A stretch of DNA of 64,000 bases from the NCBI GenBank assembly GCA_049600855.1, contig JBMYQA010000001.1:1-64000 (forward strand), read 5' to 3'. How positions within the stretch are numbered: the stretch's first letter is position 1; each line of letters starts with the position of its first letter. Below, piece by piece: positions 8,452 to 20,422 of this stretch. The position numbers were made by a program, and so were the translations under genes. Below the pieces are notes generated by a model. The model did no database searches. It was given only the letters and a program-made list of their open reading frames with translations, and was not told where the DNA came from. The DNA comes from JBMYQA01 sp049600855. GTDB taxonomy: Bacteria > Bacteroidota > Bacteroidia > Cytophagales > Flammeovirgaceae.

Positions 8452-10788
8452 ATGATGGACAAGGAACGCACCATAGTAAGGGTGCCTCTATGGGCTACAT
8501 TAGTTGATCAACCTATCTTACTTCTTGACCAGCACTATCGTATTATTTTTACAAATACACACTGGCAAGCATTGTATCAGGATGATGAATCGGAGTTTTT
8601 ATCTTTACTTCAACAGATACTTTTATCCTCATCAGTTCTTAAAAAACTTAAACAGCTTCAGGAGAAACCGCAAGGGATAAAAGTGACCCATCCTGAGTTA
8701 TTAGGTGGTTTTGTGTTGCCCATTCAGTTTTGGAAAGAAAAGCAAGCAGATGGGAGTTGGTACACTTGGGGGAAGGTGGCTACCAAGCAATTGGATATTT
8801 TAGCGAAAAATCAACATGCTACCAGTGAGTTCGCTCCACACTTGCCCAATATCTTCTATCAATGTGCTGTAAACCCCCAACGGACTCCCTTATTTATTAG
8901 TGAACATTTTGAAGAACTTACAGGATATAAACCATCAACATTTGTTGGCGAAACTGGTAAAAGTTTAGCAAGTATTATTTATCCAGATGATTGCCAAAAA
9001 GTATTGACCCATTTCATCGAAGCAATTCATAACAAAAGTAATTATGATATAGCGTATCGTATCATTTGTAAAGATGGATCGATCATATGGATTGCGGATT
9101 ATGGGCAAATTGTTGAAGTAAATGGACAACAACATATGCAAGGCATATGGCACGATATTACGTTTCAAAAAACGGCGAACCTACAGCAAATTAAAAATAA
9201 TCACCACTTTAAATCAATTGTAGATGCGATACAGGAAGGGATTGTTGTTCAAGATGTTACAGGAGAGATCACCTTTTGTAATGACGCGGCATTGCAGATT
9301 TTAGGATTAACCTATGCACAAATATCAGGCAGGGACTCTTTTGATCCAAATTGGAAAACCATTCGAGAAGATGGCTCCAATTTTCCAAGCGACATGCATC
9401 CAGCCATGCGCACACTTAAAACAGGGAAACCGCAAAATCAAGTGATTATGGGGGTGCAGCGTCCAACGAGTAATACCCTAGTTTGGATAAGTATCAATTC
9501 ATATCCGATTATGGAAAATGGAACACTTACAGGTGTGGTCGCTTCATTTTCAGATATTACGCACTTAAAAGTGAGTCAGCGCATCGCCATTCGGGACAGC
9601 AAACGCTTTCAAAAACTTTTTGAATCCATCAATTACCCCGTATTGATCCTAAATGTGCGAGCACAAATGATTATGTTTAATCCTGCATTGAGGCATTTAT
9701 TTGGCTATGAAGATACCGAAATCATTAGACAACAAATTGGTGTTTTACTGCAAAAGGAAGATGCAAGTACCTACACAAAAATCGTATTAGCGTTTTTTAA
9801 TACGCAACAAGACCCACCCTCAACTCTGAACTTGGACAACGAAATTTATGCACAAAAAAAAGATGGAACAATATTTCCGATTCAAGCAACATTAAGTCCC
9901 CTCAATTATGACGGCGAACGTTATGTCCTGTGCATTATTCAGGATTTAACAGCCGATATACAGCGAAATAAATTAGAAAAGGCGCACAAGAAAATTACAG
10001 ATAGCCTTCGTTATGCCCAACGCATTCAGTTGGCTTTGCTCGATAATCACAATCACCTGTTAGAGGATTTTGAGGAGGCCATGATTTTCTTTTCTCCTAA
10101 AGATATTGTGTCTGGTGACTTTTATTGGTACGAGCGGATTCAACAACTCGATTTTAATGAGAAAACATTGCAATCCAAGATGAAGAAGTATCGACTCTTG
10201 GTCGTAGCAGATTGCACAGGTCATGGTGTGCCTGGCGCTTTTATGGCTGCATTGGGGAATGCATTTTTGCATGAAATTATTAATGAACATCATATTTTAG
10301 AACCCCAGCAAATTTTAAAAGCCTTAGATCAAAAAGTAAAGGTAACCTTGCGTAATCGCGGGGGGAGCCAAATGCAAGACGGTATGGATGTTGGCATTGT
10401 ACTCATTAATGAAGAAACGAAGGAAGCATATTTTTCAGGAGCGAAACACCCACTGTATTTAGTTCGCGAACAGCAAATACAGCGAATTAAGGGGTCTGCA
10501 TTTTCCATTGGAGGAAAGCATCAGCCAAATACAGTGAACAACTTCAAAAAGAATAGTATACAATTGCAAGCACATGATCGTTTATACATGGTTTCCGATG
10601 GTTTTCAAGATCAGTTTGGAGGAAAACAGGGCAGAAAATACCTCAGAAAAAACTTACAGACCTTTATATTGAAAATCAGTGAACTCCCAATGCAACAACA
10701 GAAAGAAAAAATTGCGGAAGAACTGGTGCAGTGGAAAATGGATGAGCCACAAACAGATGATATTCTGATTATTGGCGTGAAGATTTAA
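8452..10788 (+). CDS. Cytosolic PAS-domain sensor with SpoIIE/PP2C phosphatase output
   Basis: 778 residues with no signal peptide or membrane segment. About four PAS-like domains lie at roughly 13-110, 140-242, 250-378 and 385-505, each ending in an I/LT or DIT linker. A short helical linker (KKITDSLRYAQRIQLALL) leads to a SpoIIE-type PP2C domain at about 545-778. Metal-site and fold motifs are visible: PKDIVSGDFYWYE, VVADCTGHGVPGAFMAALG, QDGMDVGIVLIN, MVSDGFQDQFGG, DDILIIGVKI. These enzymes dephosphorylate Ser/Thr, often on anti-anti-sigma-like partners. A second enzyme with the same output domain lies at 43458-46715. Confidence 0.9.
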   Translation: MMDKERTIVRVPLWATLVDQPILLLDQHYRIIFTNTHWQALYQDDESEFLSLLQQILLSSSVLKKLKQLQEKPQGIKVTHPELLGGFVLPIQFWKEKQADGSWYTWGKVATKQLDILAKNQHATSEFAPHLPNIFYQCAVNPQRTPLFISEHFEELTGYKPSTFVGETGKSLASIIYPDDCQKVLTHFIEAIHNKSNYDIAYRIICKDGSIIWIADYGQIVEVNGQQHMQGIWHDITFQKTANLQQIKNNHHFKSIVDAIQEGIVVQDVTGEITFCNDAALQILGLTYAQISGRDSFDPNWKTIREDGSNFPSDMHPAMRTLKTGKPQNQVIMGVQRPTSNTLVWISINSYPIMENGTLTGVVASFSDITHLKVSQRIAIRDSKRFQKLFESINYPVLILNVRAQMIMFNPALRHLFGYEDTEIIRQQIGVLLQKEDASTYTKIVLAFFNTQQDPPSTLNLDNEIYAQKKDGTIFPIQATLSPLNYDGERYVLCIIQDLTADIQRNKLEKAHKKITDSLRYAQRIQLALLDNHNHLLEDFEEAMIFFSPKDIVSGDFYWYERIQQLDFNEKTLQSKMKKYRLLVVADCTGHGVPGAFMAALGNAFLHEIINEHHILEPQQILKALDQKVKVTLRNRGGSQMQDGMDVGIVLINEETKEAYFSGAKHPLYLVREQQIQRIKGSAFSIGGKHQPNTVNNFKKNSIQLQAHDRLYMVSDGFQDQFGGKQGRKYLRKNLQTFILKISELPMQQQKEKIAEELVQWKMDEPQTDDILIIGVKI

Positions 10789-11060
10789 GGTAATGTCTTG
10801 CCTAAAGAAGTCTGATTTGAAGAGGTGCTCAAAAACTTATTTAATGAATAAGCCATTGATAAATGCAGACAAAATCTGTAATATAGAGATTCGGCCCTTT
10901 TAATTAGAATGAATCAGTAAAACGGTACATGAATTCGTATATTTAAAAGTGTTTCATTATTTTTATTAACATGCATTAACAAGTGTTTGTTATTATTAAT
11001 AAATAACTTAAAAAAGCAGGACTAGCTCAATTAACATTTGCATTAACAACTCAATTCAAT

Positions 11061-14000
11061 ATGGCACTAGGAGATAATATCAAAAGAGATAGCCTGATAC
11101 CAGAGCATGGCAATGGTTCCGTTTCCTCAAATAAGGATTGCTACACAATTTTTAATGGATTTCATAATCCTATCTTAATTACCAATGAACTTGGAGAGAT
11201 CACCTTTGCGAATACCGCGACTAATCTACTATGGAGTTATAAGCCAGAAGAGTTGGTGGGAAATCCACTAAACAAGGTATTAAATTATAAAACACAACGA
11301 GCCTTAGATAAAAACGGTCAAGCGATACCCGTATTAGTTTCTGAAAGTGTTGCGCTGTTAGGAGGACAAAATGTATACACCTATTTCATTAAAAAGGCAG
11401 AGCAGGAAAGTATGTCTTATGCCAAGGCATTGATTGAGGTCTCTAAAGACATGGTACTGCGGCTGCATGGAGACCAAATTGTAGAGTGCAACAAGCAAGC
11501 AATTGCTCTATTGGGGTATCAGGCCAAATATGAACTTTTAGGAAAATCCTTCATTGAATTAGCGTCAACTAAGCAACCCAATGCAGCTTCCTCATTTCAG
11601 GAGCATATCCAGCAAGTAAAAGCAACGGGTAGCCATTCATTTGAATGGGTTTTTGGAAGAACTGACGGTACATCTTGGTTTGGTGAGGCAGACATGTATC
11701 TCTATGAAATGAATGGAGAAGTTCCCGTTCTCCAACTCGTTGTCAAGGATATTTCTGAACGGAAAATATATGAGCAAAAGCTCAAAGAAACACAACAAAT
11801 TTCCCAAGTAGGTTCATGGACATTAAACCTCCAAACCAACGAAATGACTTGGAACGATACGCTCTATGAACTATTAGATTATACGAAATATCACGATATT
11901 TCTTTCGAATTATGGACAGATCGTATTCATCCTGAGGATGTGAGTAACGTTTCTGAAATCATTCAAAAGGCCATTACCAACAAACAAGATGAGTTTTCAT
12001 TGGATTACCGTGTACTCCTTGAGCACAACAAGCAAACCAAGTACATCAAGAGTAATGGCAGAATTAATAAAAACGATCAAGGGGAACCGATACAAATCAT
12101 TTGTACGGTGCAAGACATTACTTCGAGTCAAAAATCGAATGAATTTCTTCGGTTGATTTTCGAAAAATCCTCAGAACCACACCTGATTTTTGATAAAAGT
12201 GGCATTATTGATTGCAATGCAGCTACAGTTGCGATTTTAGGATATACGAAGGAAGAAATTCTGAAACTGCATCCCGCCGTACTTTCGCCAGAATACCAAC
12301 CCGATGGACAACCTACAGCAGAAAAGGCCAAGCAAATGGAGCAGTTGGCTTGGGATAATGGTGAGCATACGTTTGAGTGGACACATCAGAAAAAAGATGG
12401 AACACACTTCATTGTGGAAGTAATGCTCAATCGTATTACGTTAGATGGAAAACCTGCTTTATTGACTGTTTGGCACGATTTAACGAATCGCAAGGAGAAA
12501 GAAAAGCAAATTGAAGAAACCAATTTGCAACTCATCGCAGAGAAAGAACATTTGCGTTCTATTCTTGATTCATCTAGTTTAATCCTATTTACGCTTGATC
12601 AAGATGGTATTTTCCAATTGTCAGACGGTGCAGGATTGAAAATATTGGACTTAGCGCCAAATGAAGTAGTTGGTTCATCGGCCTATGATATTTATACTGA
12701 TTTCCCTGACGTTTTATCAGATATAGATAAAGCAATTGCTGGAACAGCATTTGAAAGCATCCGAAAAATGGGAGATGCGACTTTTCATACCAGATACAAC
12801 CCTATTTACAATGAGGAGAGAAAACAAATTGGGGTATCGGGCATTGCTGAAGATATTACAGAAAGGCGAAAACAAGAGGTAAAACTCAAAGAACTCGCCA
12901 ACTTGGTAGAAAACTACCAAGACTTTATGGGAATTGGTACTTTAGATGGAAAAGCCGTATACATCAATCCAAGAGGGTTGGAAATGATGGGATTACCACC
13001 AGATACGGATGTGAGCACCTTAGGTACCCATGACTTTTATCCAGAAGAAGATGCTCAAAATTTTCTAAAGGTAGGCTTACCCATTGCCCTAGACAAAGGC
13101 TCGTGGGCATCTGAAGCAAATTTGAAAATCTCGAACAAGCAACTTCTGCCCGTATATCAAACGGTTAGTGTGATTTACGATGAGAATGGAAGTCCCGAAG
13201 GCTTTAGCGTTGTTATTACAGATATTTCGAATCGAAAAGCAGCAGAGAAGGAATTGAATAGATTGGCTATGGTGGCCGATAACACAGAAAATGCAGTAGT
13301 AATTACCGATGCAGCAGGCATAACAGAATATGTCAATGCAAGCTTTACTAAAATTACCGGCTACCTTCCAGAAGAAGTTATTGGAAAAAAACCAGGCGAA
13401 GTATTACAAGGCCCTGCCACTGATCCAAATACGGTGACTAGAATTCGAGAAAACCTCGCCAAGAAAATATCTTTCTACGAAGAAATCATCAACTATACAA
13501 AAACAGGAGAATTGTATTGGTTAGGCTTGTCAATTAGTCCTGTATTTGATGAAAGTGGAACACTGACCAACTTTTTAGCCATTGAGTCAGATATCAGCAA
13601 TCGGAAAGCGAATGAGGCGAAACTAAAAGAAAGTGAGCGCCAGTTTAAGCAGGTGACTCAGGCGGTGCCAGGGGTAATCTTTAAACGGGTAATTCAAGAA
13701 GAAAATCGCTACTTCGAATACATCTCGCCGTATTGCCAAGAACTGTTCGAGATTCCAGCAGAGGAAGTTGTGAAAAACCGTATGGCACTTTGGAGCCTCG
13801 TTCATCCTGAAGATATCGGCGATTTACAAGATGCGGTTGAGCAATCGATTCGTGAGCACCAAGCCCTTGTTCATGAATTCCGAGTAATCTTGCCTTCTAG
13901 CAAGGTAAAATGGATTCGCGTACAAACTACAGGTGATCAAAAAGAAGGCGATTTATTGGTTGATTATGGGCTGTTTTCAGATGTTACTGAGGCTAAAAAC

Positions 14001-17000
14001 GCGCAAGCAGGCGTACAAAGTGTCGTAGATGCGATCGGTATTGCCAATGGTGTAATGGAATTAGATTTGGATGGTACCATCCTAAATGTAAATGCCATAT
14101 TGCTGGATATTTTAGGTTATGCGCATGTAGGTGAACTGAAAGGAAAATCGCATGTTCACATCTGTGGTGGCGTGCACTACGGCGAAACAGAAGAGTACCA
14201 ACAGTTGTGGGAAAAACTAAACGCTGGGAATTACGTGTTTGATACATTCAGGCGTTTCAATAAACAACAAGAATCCGTTTGGTTGCAAGGTACCTATAGT
14301 GTACTTAAATCGACAGATGAAAAACCTTACCGAATCTTATTCATTTGTCAGGATGTAAGTGAACGTAGATTAAAAAACTCAGAGAATCGGGGTAAACTAA
14401 GGGCTATTGAAACCTCTACTGGAATTGTTGAATTTGATTTAGATGGGACGATCTTGACGGCAAATAGCATCTTTTTAGCACCTTTTGGATATACTGCTGA
14501 AGAGGCCATAGGAAAGCATCATCGAATGCTTTGCACCACAGAATATGCCAATTCTGAGGAATACCAAACCCTTTGGCAACAACTTATTCAGGGAGAATAT
14601 GTAGAAGGAGAATTCCTTCGAATTAGTAAAACGGGAGAAGAAGTTTGGTTACAGGCTACTTATAACCCAATCTTGGATGATGAGGGGAATTTATTGAAAA
14701 TCGTAAAGTATGCTTACGATATTACTTCCAGAAAGAAGAACCAGAAGCAATTAGAGCGATTAGCAATGGTTGCCAATAGTACCGACAATGCCGTAATTAT
14801 TACCAATCCTCAGGGTGAAATTGAATATGTAAATGATGGATTTACCCGAATTACCGAATTCCAAGAGCATGAGGTATTGGGTAAAAAGCCAGGTACTTTT
14901 CTACAAGGACCTGACACCGATCCAGAAACCGTGAAACGCATTCGGGAGAAACTGGATCAACAGGTTTCATTCTACGAAGAAATTGTAAACTACAGTAAAA
15001 ACGGCAGAATCTATTGGTTAGGACTGAGTGTAACGCCTATTTTTGATGATCAGGGCAAACTGATTAACTTTTTAGCTGTAGAATCAGATATTACGGATCA
15101 AAAACAAAAACAGCTTGAGTTAGAAAACAGTTTGGAAGCGCAGCAAAAGCAAGAAGAAATGAATGCTAGACTCATTGCTGAGCAAGCTAAATTTGTGGAA
15201 CTCATTCAAAACTCATCTGATTACATTGCCATTGCCACACTTGATGGGCAACATGAATTCATGAATAAAGCAGGGCAAAAGTTGGTAGGAATTGCGGATA
15301 CTGGAGGATCATTAGCCCATTTCGATACTTTCGTTTACGAAGATTCGTTGACAAAAAATAAAGAAGAAGTACTGCCCACAGTTATGCAAGATGGGGTGTG
15401 GAATGGAGAGTTGAATATCAAGCATCAAGTTACAGAAGAACCCATTGCTGTTGAAGCATCTGTAATTGCGATTAAAGACCCTAAAACCCAAGAAACTACT
15501 CACATTGCAGCCATTTTACGCGATGTCAGGGCAAGGAAACAGCAAGATGAGAAGATTCGCAAAAATGCGGAGTTTACCCAAAAAATCTTCCAAGTCTCTC
15601 AAGATGGATTAGTGGTAATGGAAGGAATAGAGATTGTTGATGCTAACCAAACGATGTTATCGATGATTGGTTATGAATCTAAGAATGAGATTATTGGAAA
15701 AACACCGCTAGACTTTTCGGCTGAAATGCAAGAGGGAGGAGAGTCAGCAAAACGAATTCAACCGATTATTCAGAAAGTGATAGATGAGGGTGCAATTGCA
15801 TTTAATTGGAAATATCAAAAAGTAGATGGAACCATATTCGATGTAGAAATCAATGGCGTATTGGTAGAAGTGCGTGGCGAGATTCCCGTTATGCAGTTTA
15901 CGTCTAGGGATATCACGGAAAGGAAACAATATTTAGACAGCATTGAAGCGTCTCGAAAAGAAATTCTTCGGGTTCAGGGTGAATTGAAAGCGCGTGAATC
16001 TGTATTGAATAAAGCAGCACTAGTTACTGAAACAGACCTTTATGGAACCATCATTTATGCCAATGAGAAGTTCTGTGAAATATCAGAATATACCCTTGAT
16101 GAAGTGTTAGGACAACCGCACAATATGGTTCGACATGCTACTACGCCCAAAGCGGTATTTAAAGAGATGTGGGCAACCATTCAGGCGGGTAAAGTATTCC
16201 AAGCACGATACAGAAATAAAACAAAATCTGGCGGTTCGTATTGGGTAGATGCTACCATTGCTCCAGTATTAGGGGAAGATGGAAAACCAGTGCGGTACAT
16301 CGGTATTCGTTTTGATATTACGGAGCAGATGAATCAGAAAATTGAAACGGATGCACTTATTGATGCCATTGGTTTATCAAATGGTATGGCTGAGTTTGAT
16401 TCGGATGGCATACTGCTTAATGCAAATGAAAACTACCTCGTTAGTGTAGGCTACGATCTCCCTGAGTTAATAGGAGAACACCATAGTAAATTGGTGCCTG
16501 AGGAGTACCGCAATGCGCCAGAATACAAAAAACTTTGGGATAAGCTAGCAGATGGTGAATTTGAAATTGATACGTACCGCTCTATCAATAAGGATAATCA
16601 GATTGTGTGGTTAGAGTCGTCATTTAATCCCATTAAAGATTTTGATGGCAAGTTTAGTAAGGTAGTACAATTTACCCAAGATGCTACTCAGCGAAGAAAT
16701 CGAAATAGTGAGAATCGCGGAAAGCTGGCAGCACTTGATCGATCCATGGCGGTAATGGAGTTTGAGCTAGACGGAAGTATCATTAAAGCGAATCAAAAGT
16801 ATTTGGATATTCTTGGCTATGCCGAATTCGACATGTTTACGATGAAACATAGTGATATTTGCTTGCCCGAGGAAAGAAATACACCCGCCTATCAAGCGTT
16901 TTGGAACAGCTTAGTGAAAGGGGAAATTCATACCAACGTATTTAAGCGTATTGGTCACAATGGCTCTGAGCACTGGATGGAAGGATCGTATAACCCGATT

Positions 17001-18791
17001 CGTGACTACGATGGAAACATCTTCAAAATTGTGGCATATATGCAAGATGTTACCCAACGTAGAACACAAAATAGCGAAAACCGAAGCCGATTGAAAGCCA
17101 TTAACCAAACCAATGGTGTCATTGAATTCGATTTAGAAGGTAATGTGTTAAATGCAAATCAAAACTTCTTGGATATTGTAGGCTACAGCTTAGAAGAGCT
17201 TCGTGGACAACATCACCAGATACTTTGTGAAGAAGAATACAAGAAAAGTCAAGAATATCGCGATTTTTGGGCAAGGCTAGCTACAGGTGAGGTGTATAGT
17301 GGTGAATTTAAGCGGATTACTAAGCAAGGAACAGAGGTTTGGCTACGTGCAGCATATAACCCGATTTTGGATGCAGATGGTGATCCATTCAAAATTGTGA
17401 AATATGCAACCAATATCACCGAAGCTAAGGTGTCGTCATTAGCACTGACAGAGTTTGTACAGCAGTTAAGTAAAGGTAACTTTGATGCTGACTTAGATCT
17501 GAAAGGAATTTCTCCTAAAGGAGATGTCGCTAAAATGATGGAGAGTAATATTGCCCTCAGAGACAATTTGAGAAGAATCACTTCTGAGGTAAACCGAGTT
17601 GTTCAATTAGCGGGTAAAGAAGGGCAATTAAGTGAACGTTTTACCTTACAAGAAGGAGAAGGATCTTGGGGAACCCTAATGAAATCCATCAACGAATTAT
17701 TAGAATCCATCTCCAATCCACTCATAGAAATTGGAAAGATACTTGAAGCATTATCAGATGGAAACCTAACCACTGCGTATAGCCTTGAGGCTACAGGAGA
17801 CATTGAAAGTATGGCGAATGCCTTGAACTTTACCATTGATACCCTAAATGCAACGCTGCTCCGAATTGAAGAATCTTCACAAACGGTGGAAAGTGCGGCC
17901 AATCAGATGATTGACAAGTCGGGTATTATGAATGACAATACCGAAACGGTAATCAATTCCATTCAGGCCATTAACCGTGACATTCAGGATCAGGTAAAGC
18001 GAATTGAAGAATCTTCACTCCTAGTACAAGGAATTTTGGAGGCTGCCCAAGACACCAGTAGCAAAACCGAGCACATTACACTATCGGCAGGCAAAGGGAT
18101 GGAGAATAGCCAAAATGGTATGAAAATCATTAATCACTTAGTGAGTAATATGATGGAAATTGCCGACTCTGCAGATTCTACGTTCGTATCGATCGAAACC
18201 TTAACGAAACGATCGGATGAGATTTCCACGACGCTGAATGTAATTACGAAAATTGCGGCCCAAACCAACTTACTCGCACTAAACGCTGCAATTGAAGCGG
18301 CAAGAGCGGGAGAAGCAGGTAGGGGTTTTGCGGTAGTAGCTGAAGAAATTCGAAAACTAGCTGAAAGTTCGGAACAATCGGCCAACGAAATTGAACGGGT
18401 AATTAAAGATGTGCAAAAAGATGTAGACTCTGCCTCACAATCCATTGAGCGGATGAAAGATAATGTGACCAATGGTAATGCTGCAACTGTAGAAGCACAG
18501 AGTGTATTTGAAGATCTCGCCCAAGCAAGTAAAGAAACCTTGGTATTCTCTCAAGAGGTAAAAGAGTCGGCAGATAATCAGCAACATGTAATTTCTGAAG
18601 TGGTAGAGAATATCGCCAGAATTGTAGCGGTATCCGACCAAACGGCACGAAATGCCAGTGAGGTGTTTAATTCATCGCAAAAGCTAGATGAGTCAGTAGG
18701 TGCCATTAACAATACCACTACTAATTTGGCTGAAGTGGCAGAGGAGCTTAAAAAACGTATTGCGCAGTTTAAATTGAAAGACAAGCGTTAA
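11061..18791 (+). CDS. Giant soluble multi-PAS methyl-accepting chemotaxis-type receptor
   Basis: 2576 residues with no signal peptide and no membrane helix, so it should be cytoplasmic. I count about 17 PAS modules between roughly 25 and 2125, most ending in DIT/DVS-type linkers. Modules 9, 10 and 15-17 resemble BdlA-type PAS, and three are joined by a repeated SENRGKL/SENRSRL linker. Module 14 has the Aer-like [19 protein letters not shown]. Modules 7 and 11 have a LOV-like frame (LQGPxTDPxTVxRIRE) but lack the photoactive Cys. HAMP-like helices follow (about 2130-2260) and then an MCP signalling domain, with the hairpin tip [20 protein letters not shown] near 2395-2415. It is first in a run with CheW, two CheY, CheA and CheC/CheX. 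The signal sensed cannot be read from sequence. Confidence 0.93.
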   Translation: MALGDNIKRDSLIPEHGNGSVSSNKDCYTIFNGFHNPILITNELGEITFANTATNLLWSYKPEELVGNPLNKVLNYKTQRALDKNGQAIPVLVSESVALLGGQNVYTYFIKKAEQESMSYAKALIEVSKDMVLRLHGDQIVECNKQAIALLGYQAKYELLGKSFIELASTKQPNAASSFQEHIQQVKATGSHSFEWVFGRTDGTSWFGEADMYLYEMNGEVPVLQLVVKDISERKIYEQKLKETQQISQVGSWTLNLQTNEMTWNDTLYELLDYTKYHDISFELWTDRIHPEDVSNVSEIIQKAITNKQDEFSLDYRVLLEHNKQTKYIKSNGRINKNDQGEPIQIICTVQDITSSQKSNEFLRLIFEKSSEPHLIFDKSGIIDCNAATVAILGYTKEEILKLHPAVLSPEYQPDGQPTAEKAKQMEQLAWDNGEHTFEWTHQKKDGTHFIVEVMLNRITLDGKPALLTVWHDLTNRKEKEKQIEETNLQLIAEKEHLRSILDSSSLILFTLDQDGIFQLSDGAGLKILDLAPNEVVGSSAYDIYTDFPDVLSDIDKAIAGTAFESIRKMGDATFHTRYNPIYNEERKQIGVSGIAEDITERRKQEVKLKELANLVENYQDFMGIGTLDGKAVYINPRGLEMMGLPPDTDVSTLGTHDFYPEEDAQNFLKVGLPIALDKGSWASEANLKISNKQLLPVYQTVSVIYDENGSPEGFSVVITDISNRKAAEKELNRLAMVADNTENAVVITDAAGITEYVNASFTKITGYLPEEVIGKKPGEVLQGPATDPNTVTRIRENLAKKISFYEEIINYTKTGELYWLGLSISPVFDESGTLTNFLAIESDISNRKANEAKLKESERQFKQVTQAVPGVIFKRVIQEENRYFEYISPYCQELFEIPAEEVVKNRMALWSLVHPEDIGDLQDAVEQSIREHQALVHEFRVILPSSKVKWIRVQTTGDQKEGDLLVDYGLFSDVTEAKNAQAGVQSVVDAIGIANGVMELDLDGTILNVNAILLDILGYAHVGELKGKSHVHICGGVHYGETEEYQQLWEKLNAGNYVFDTFRRFNKQQESVWLQGTYSVLKSTDEKPYRILFICQDVSERRLKNSENRGKLRAIETSTGIVEFDLDGTILTANSIFLAPFGYTAEEAIGKHHRMLCTTEYANSEEYQTLWQQLIQGEYVEGEFLRISKTGEEVWLQATYNPILDDEGNLLKIVKYAYDITSRKKNQKQLERLAMVANSTDNAVIITNPQGEIEYVNDGFTRITEFQEHEVLGKKPGTFLQGPDTDPETVKRIREKLDQQVSFYEEIVNYSKNGRIYWLGLSVTPIFDDQGKLINFLAVESDITDQKQKQLELENSLEAQQKQEEMNARLIAEQAKFVELIQNSSDYIAIATLDGQHEFMNKAGQKLVGIADTGGSLAHFDTFVYEDSLTKNKEEVLPTVMQDGVWNGELNIKHQVTEEPIAVEASVIAIKDPKTQETTHIAAILRDVRARKQQDEKIRKNAEFTQKIFQVSQDGLVVMEGIEIVDANQTMLSMIGYESKNEIIGKTPLDFSAEMQEGGESAKRIQPIIQKVIDEGAIAFNWKYQKVDGTIFDVEINGVLVEVRGEIPVMQFTSRDITERKQYLDSIEASRKEILRVQGELKARESVLNKAALVTETDLYGTIIYANEKFCEISEYTLDEVLGQPHNMVRHATTPKAVFKEMWATIQAGKVFQARYRNKTKSGGSYWVDATIAPVLGEDGKPVRYIGIRFDITEQMNQKIETDALIDAIGLSNGMAEFDSDGILLNANENYLVSVGYDLPELIGEHHSKLVPEEYRNAPEYKKLWDKLADGEFEIDTYRSINKDNQIVWLESSFNPIKDFDGKFSKVVQFTQDATQRRNRNSENRGKLAALDRSMAVMEFELDGSIIKANQKYLDILGYAEFDMFTMKHSDICLPEERNTPAYQAFWNSLVKGEIHTNVFKRIGHNGSEHWMEGSYNPIRDYDGNIFKIVAYMQDVTQRRTQNSENRSRLKAINQTNGVIEFDLEGNVLNANQNFLDIVGYSLEELRGQHHQILCEEEYKKSQEYRDFWARLATGEVYSGEFKRITKQGTEVWLRAAYNPILDADGDPFKIVKYATNITEAKVSSLALTEFVQQLSKGNFDADLDLKGISPKGDVAKMMESNIALRDNLRRITSEVNRVVQLAGKEGQLSERFTLQEGEGSWGTLMKSINELLESISNPLIEIGKILEALSDGNLTTAYSLEATGDIESMANALNFTIDTLNATLLRIEESSQTVESAANQMIDKSGIMNDNTETVINSIQAINRDIQDQVKRIEESSLLVQGILEAAQDTSSKTEHITLSAGKGMENSQNGMKIINHLVSNMMEIADSADSTFVSIETLTKRSDEISTTLNVITKIAAQTNLLALNAAIEAARAGEAGRGFAVVAEEIRKLAESSEQSANEIERVIKDVQKDVDSASQSIERMKDNVTNGNAATVEAQSVFEDLAQASKETLVFSQEVKESADNQQHVISEVVENIARIVAVSDQTARNASEVFNSSQKLDESVGAINNTTTNLAEVAEELKKRIAQFKLKDKR

Positions 18792-18800
18792 TTCTGAACA

Positions 18801-19289
18801 ATGGAAAACGAACTTGAAAATAGTGAACAAGCAACGAGGCAAATCATCGTGTTTAAAATGGGTGGAGAAGAGTACGCGCTTGATATTCAACATATTAAAG
18901 AAGTAGTACCTACTCCTCCAGTTTCTAAAGTGCCGCTCACACCAGATTACATTTTGGGGGTTGCTAATATTCGAGGTAATATACTGGCCATCGTAGATTT
19001 GGAAATCAAATTCCAATTGCAAAAAACACATGCCAATCCTCAAGAAAGCTATGCACTCGTAGTGGAAATGGCAGATATAAATATGGCCTTTTTAGTAAAT
19101 GAAATTCCAAATACTTTTTCCGTGCCAATAGCAAGTATTGATCAATCACCTGCCATATTGCAAGAAGCAACAGGGCAAAAGAGTTACATTGATGGCATTG
19201 TAAAACTGGAAGATCGTTTAATTATTTTAATAGACATTCAAAGCATTGTCTCAAAAGGAGATATTCAGGCGGTAGTGCCGCCAACATAA
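18801..19289 (+). CDS. cheW: CheW-like coupling protein
   Basis: 162 residues. Typical CheW core: IIVFKMGGEEYALDIQHIKE near the start, then TPPVSKVPLTPDYILGVANI, RGNILAIVDLEIKFQL, and DGIVKLEDRLIILIDIQSI near the end. CheW links receptor tips to CheA in signalling arrays. It starts 9 bases after the receptor stop, so the two are co-transcribed, and it is most likely the dedicated adaptor of that receptor. Confidence 0.95.
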   Translation: MENELENSEQATRQIIVFKMGGEEYALDIQHIKEVVPTPPVSKVPLTPDYILGVANIRGNILAIVDLEIKFQLQKTHANPQESYALVVEMADINMAFLVNEIPNTFSVPIASIDQSPAILQEATGQKSYIDGIVKLEDRLIILIDIQSIVSKGDIQAVVPPT

Positions 19290-19348
19290 ATTGGATTTTT
19301 ACTTATCAAATACGTTCTACATTCACCTTAATGTTTGACCTAAATACC

Positions 19349-19720
19349 ATGAGTACAAAAGTTTTAATCGTTGATGATTCTTTATACATGCAAGCCATCA
19401 TTAAAGATGCCTTGGAAACTGAAGGAGATCGTTTTGAGATTTTGGGTACTGCTAGTGATGGAGAATCTGCCATAGATATGGCCTTCGAACTACAACCAGA
19501 ACTCGTTACACTAGATAATATTTTACCCGATATGCTAGGGCTTGATGTCATTAAAACCTTGAAAGACCAAAAGCCTGAAATTAAAATATTAATGATTAGT
19601 GCTGTAGGACAGCAGTCAGTCATAAACACAGGGATTTCTTTAGGAGCAGATGGGTATTTGGTAAAACCCTTTACTACAGAGCAATTGTTAGAGAAAATTT
19701 CAGAAATTAAATCGGTATAA
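19349..19720 (+). CDS. cheY: CheY-like single-domain response regulator (first of two)
   Basis: I chose the ATG at 19349, giving MSTKVLIVDDS; this matches the second CheY at 20024 (MSMKVLIVDDS). The 19331 ATG would add six residues. It is 123 residues with no output domain. The acidic pocket is D9/D10, the likely phosphorylation site is D56 in TLDNILPD, the switch Ser is S84 in LMISA, and the Lys is K106 in LVKPF. It would be phosphorylated by the CheA encoded at 20423. Because flagellar genes are absent here, its target is unknown (gliding, pili or another output are options). Confidence 0.92.
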   Translation: MSTKVLIVDDSLYMQAIIKDALETEGDRFEILGTASDGESAIDMAFELQPELVTLDNILPDMLGLDVIKTLKDQKPEIKILMISAVGQQSVINTGISLGADGYLVKPFTTEQLLEKISEIKSV

Positions 19721-19722
19721 AA

Positions 19723-19848
19723 GTGTGTATCACAAATGGGGTATTATGGTTCAAGTTTGTGACTTGGGCTGGTAAACGATGGAAATTGGCAGACTTCTGA
19801 CCTACTATCATACCATCGGGTTGCCAAAGCAAACCATTTGTGAGATTC
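19723..19848. repeat. Large imperfect hairpin between the two cheY genes
   Basis: The outer arms GTGTATCACAAATGG (from 19724) and CCATTTGTGAGATTCAC (ending near 19850) pair with a short bulge. An inner pair CGATGG/CCATCG (about 19777 and 19815) sits inside. The total span is about 125 bases with no ORF. It may be a structured RNA, a terminator-antiterminator region, or a small mobile palindrome. Confidence 0.4.
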
Positions 19849-19849
19849 A

Positions 19850-19907
19850 CTAAGAACCTGTTTGCATTTTTTGTTTAGCCAAAAGAAAAAGTTCAAACAG
19901 GCTCTAA
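19850..19907 (+). repeat. Palindromic leader element, copy 2
   Basis: Left arm TAAGAACCTGTTTG (19851-19864). Right arm TTCAAACAGGCTCTAA (19892-19907), which is its near-perfect reverse complement; the T-rich and A-rich inner segments also pair. It shares its arms with the elements at 36925-36976 and 63281-63325. It lies about 115 bases before the second cheY start. Confidence 0.6.
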
Positions 19908-20023
19908 CACACAAACAATTTATTTCTCTTAGACAGAGAGACACAAGAACAGCCTTAAATCAACAGACCATTTCTTACATTGTTAACTACTTAAACCATT
20001 CATTCACCAAAAAGGCTAACATC

Positions 20024-20401
20024 ATGTCTATGAAAGTATTAATTGTGGACGACTCCAGCTTTGCCATCAGCATGATCCGAAAAGTTGTGGAGAGCATGGA
20101 GGGATATGAGGTTGTGGGAGAAGCAAAAGATGGGCGATCGGCCTATAAACAAGCTCAAAACCTAAATCCAGACATCATTACATTAGATAATATTTTACCC
20201 GATACGATTGGAACAAAATTGATAAAACCATTAAAAAAACTGGATCCTGATGTGAAAATTTTAATGATCAGTGCCATCCAACAAGCTACCGTTACGCAAG
20301 AAGCGATAGACCTTGGAGCCGATGATTATTTAGTAAAACCTTTTCAAGATCGGGAATTGATTGAGGCATTGACTGATCTAAAAGTCAATATCGGGTGGTA
20401 A
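20024..20401 (+). CDS. cheY: CheY-like single-domain response regulator (second of two)
   Basis: The start at 20024 gives MSMKVLIVDDS; the longer ORF from 19862 reads through the upstream palindrome and adds nothing conserved. It is 125 residues. The acidic pair is D9/D10, the phosphorylation site is D55 in TLDNILPD, the switch residue is S83 in LMISA, and the Lys is K105 in LVKPF. It is close to the first CheY, including the shared LDNILPD motif, so the two probably arose by duplication and may act as output and phosphate sink. A 300-base gap with two inverted repeats separates them, so it may have its own expression control. It is followed 21 bases later by cheA. Confidence 0.92.
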   Translation: MSMKVLIVDDSSFAISMIRKVVESMEGYEVVGEAKDGRSAYKQAQNLNPDIITLDNILPDTIGTKLIKPLKKLDPDVKILMISAIQQATVTQEAIDLGADDYLVKPFQDRELIEALTDLKVNIGW

Positions 20402-20422
20402 CTTTAGTGATTACGTATTTCC

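Noticed and set aside
13258..15110. True light-sensing LOV domain in the giant receptor
   Set aside because: The reactive cysteine of LOV domains is missing in both LOV-like modules, so classical LOV photochemistry is not supported.
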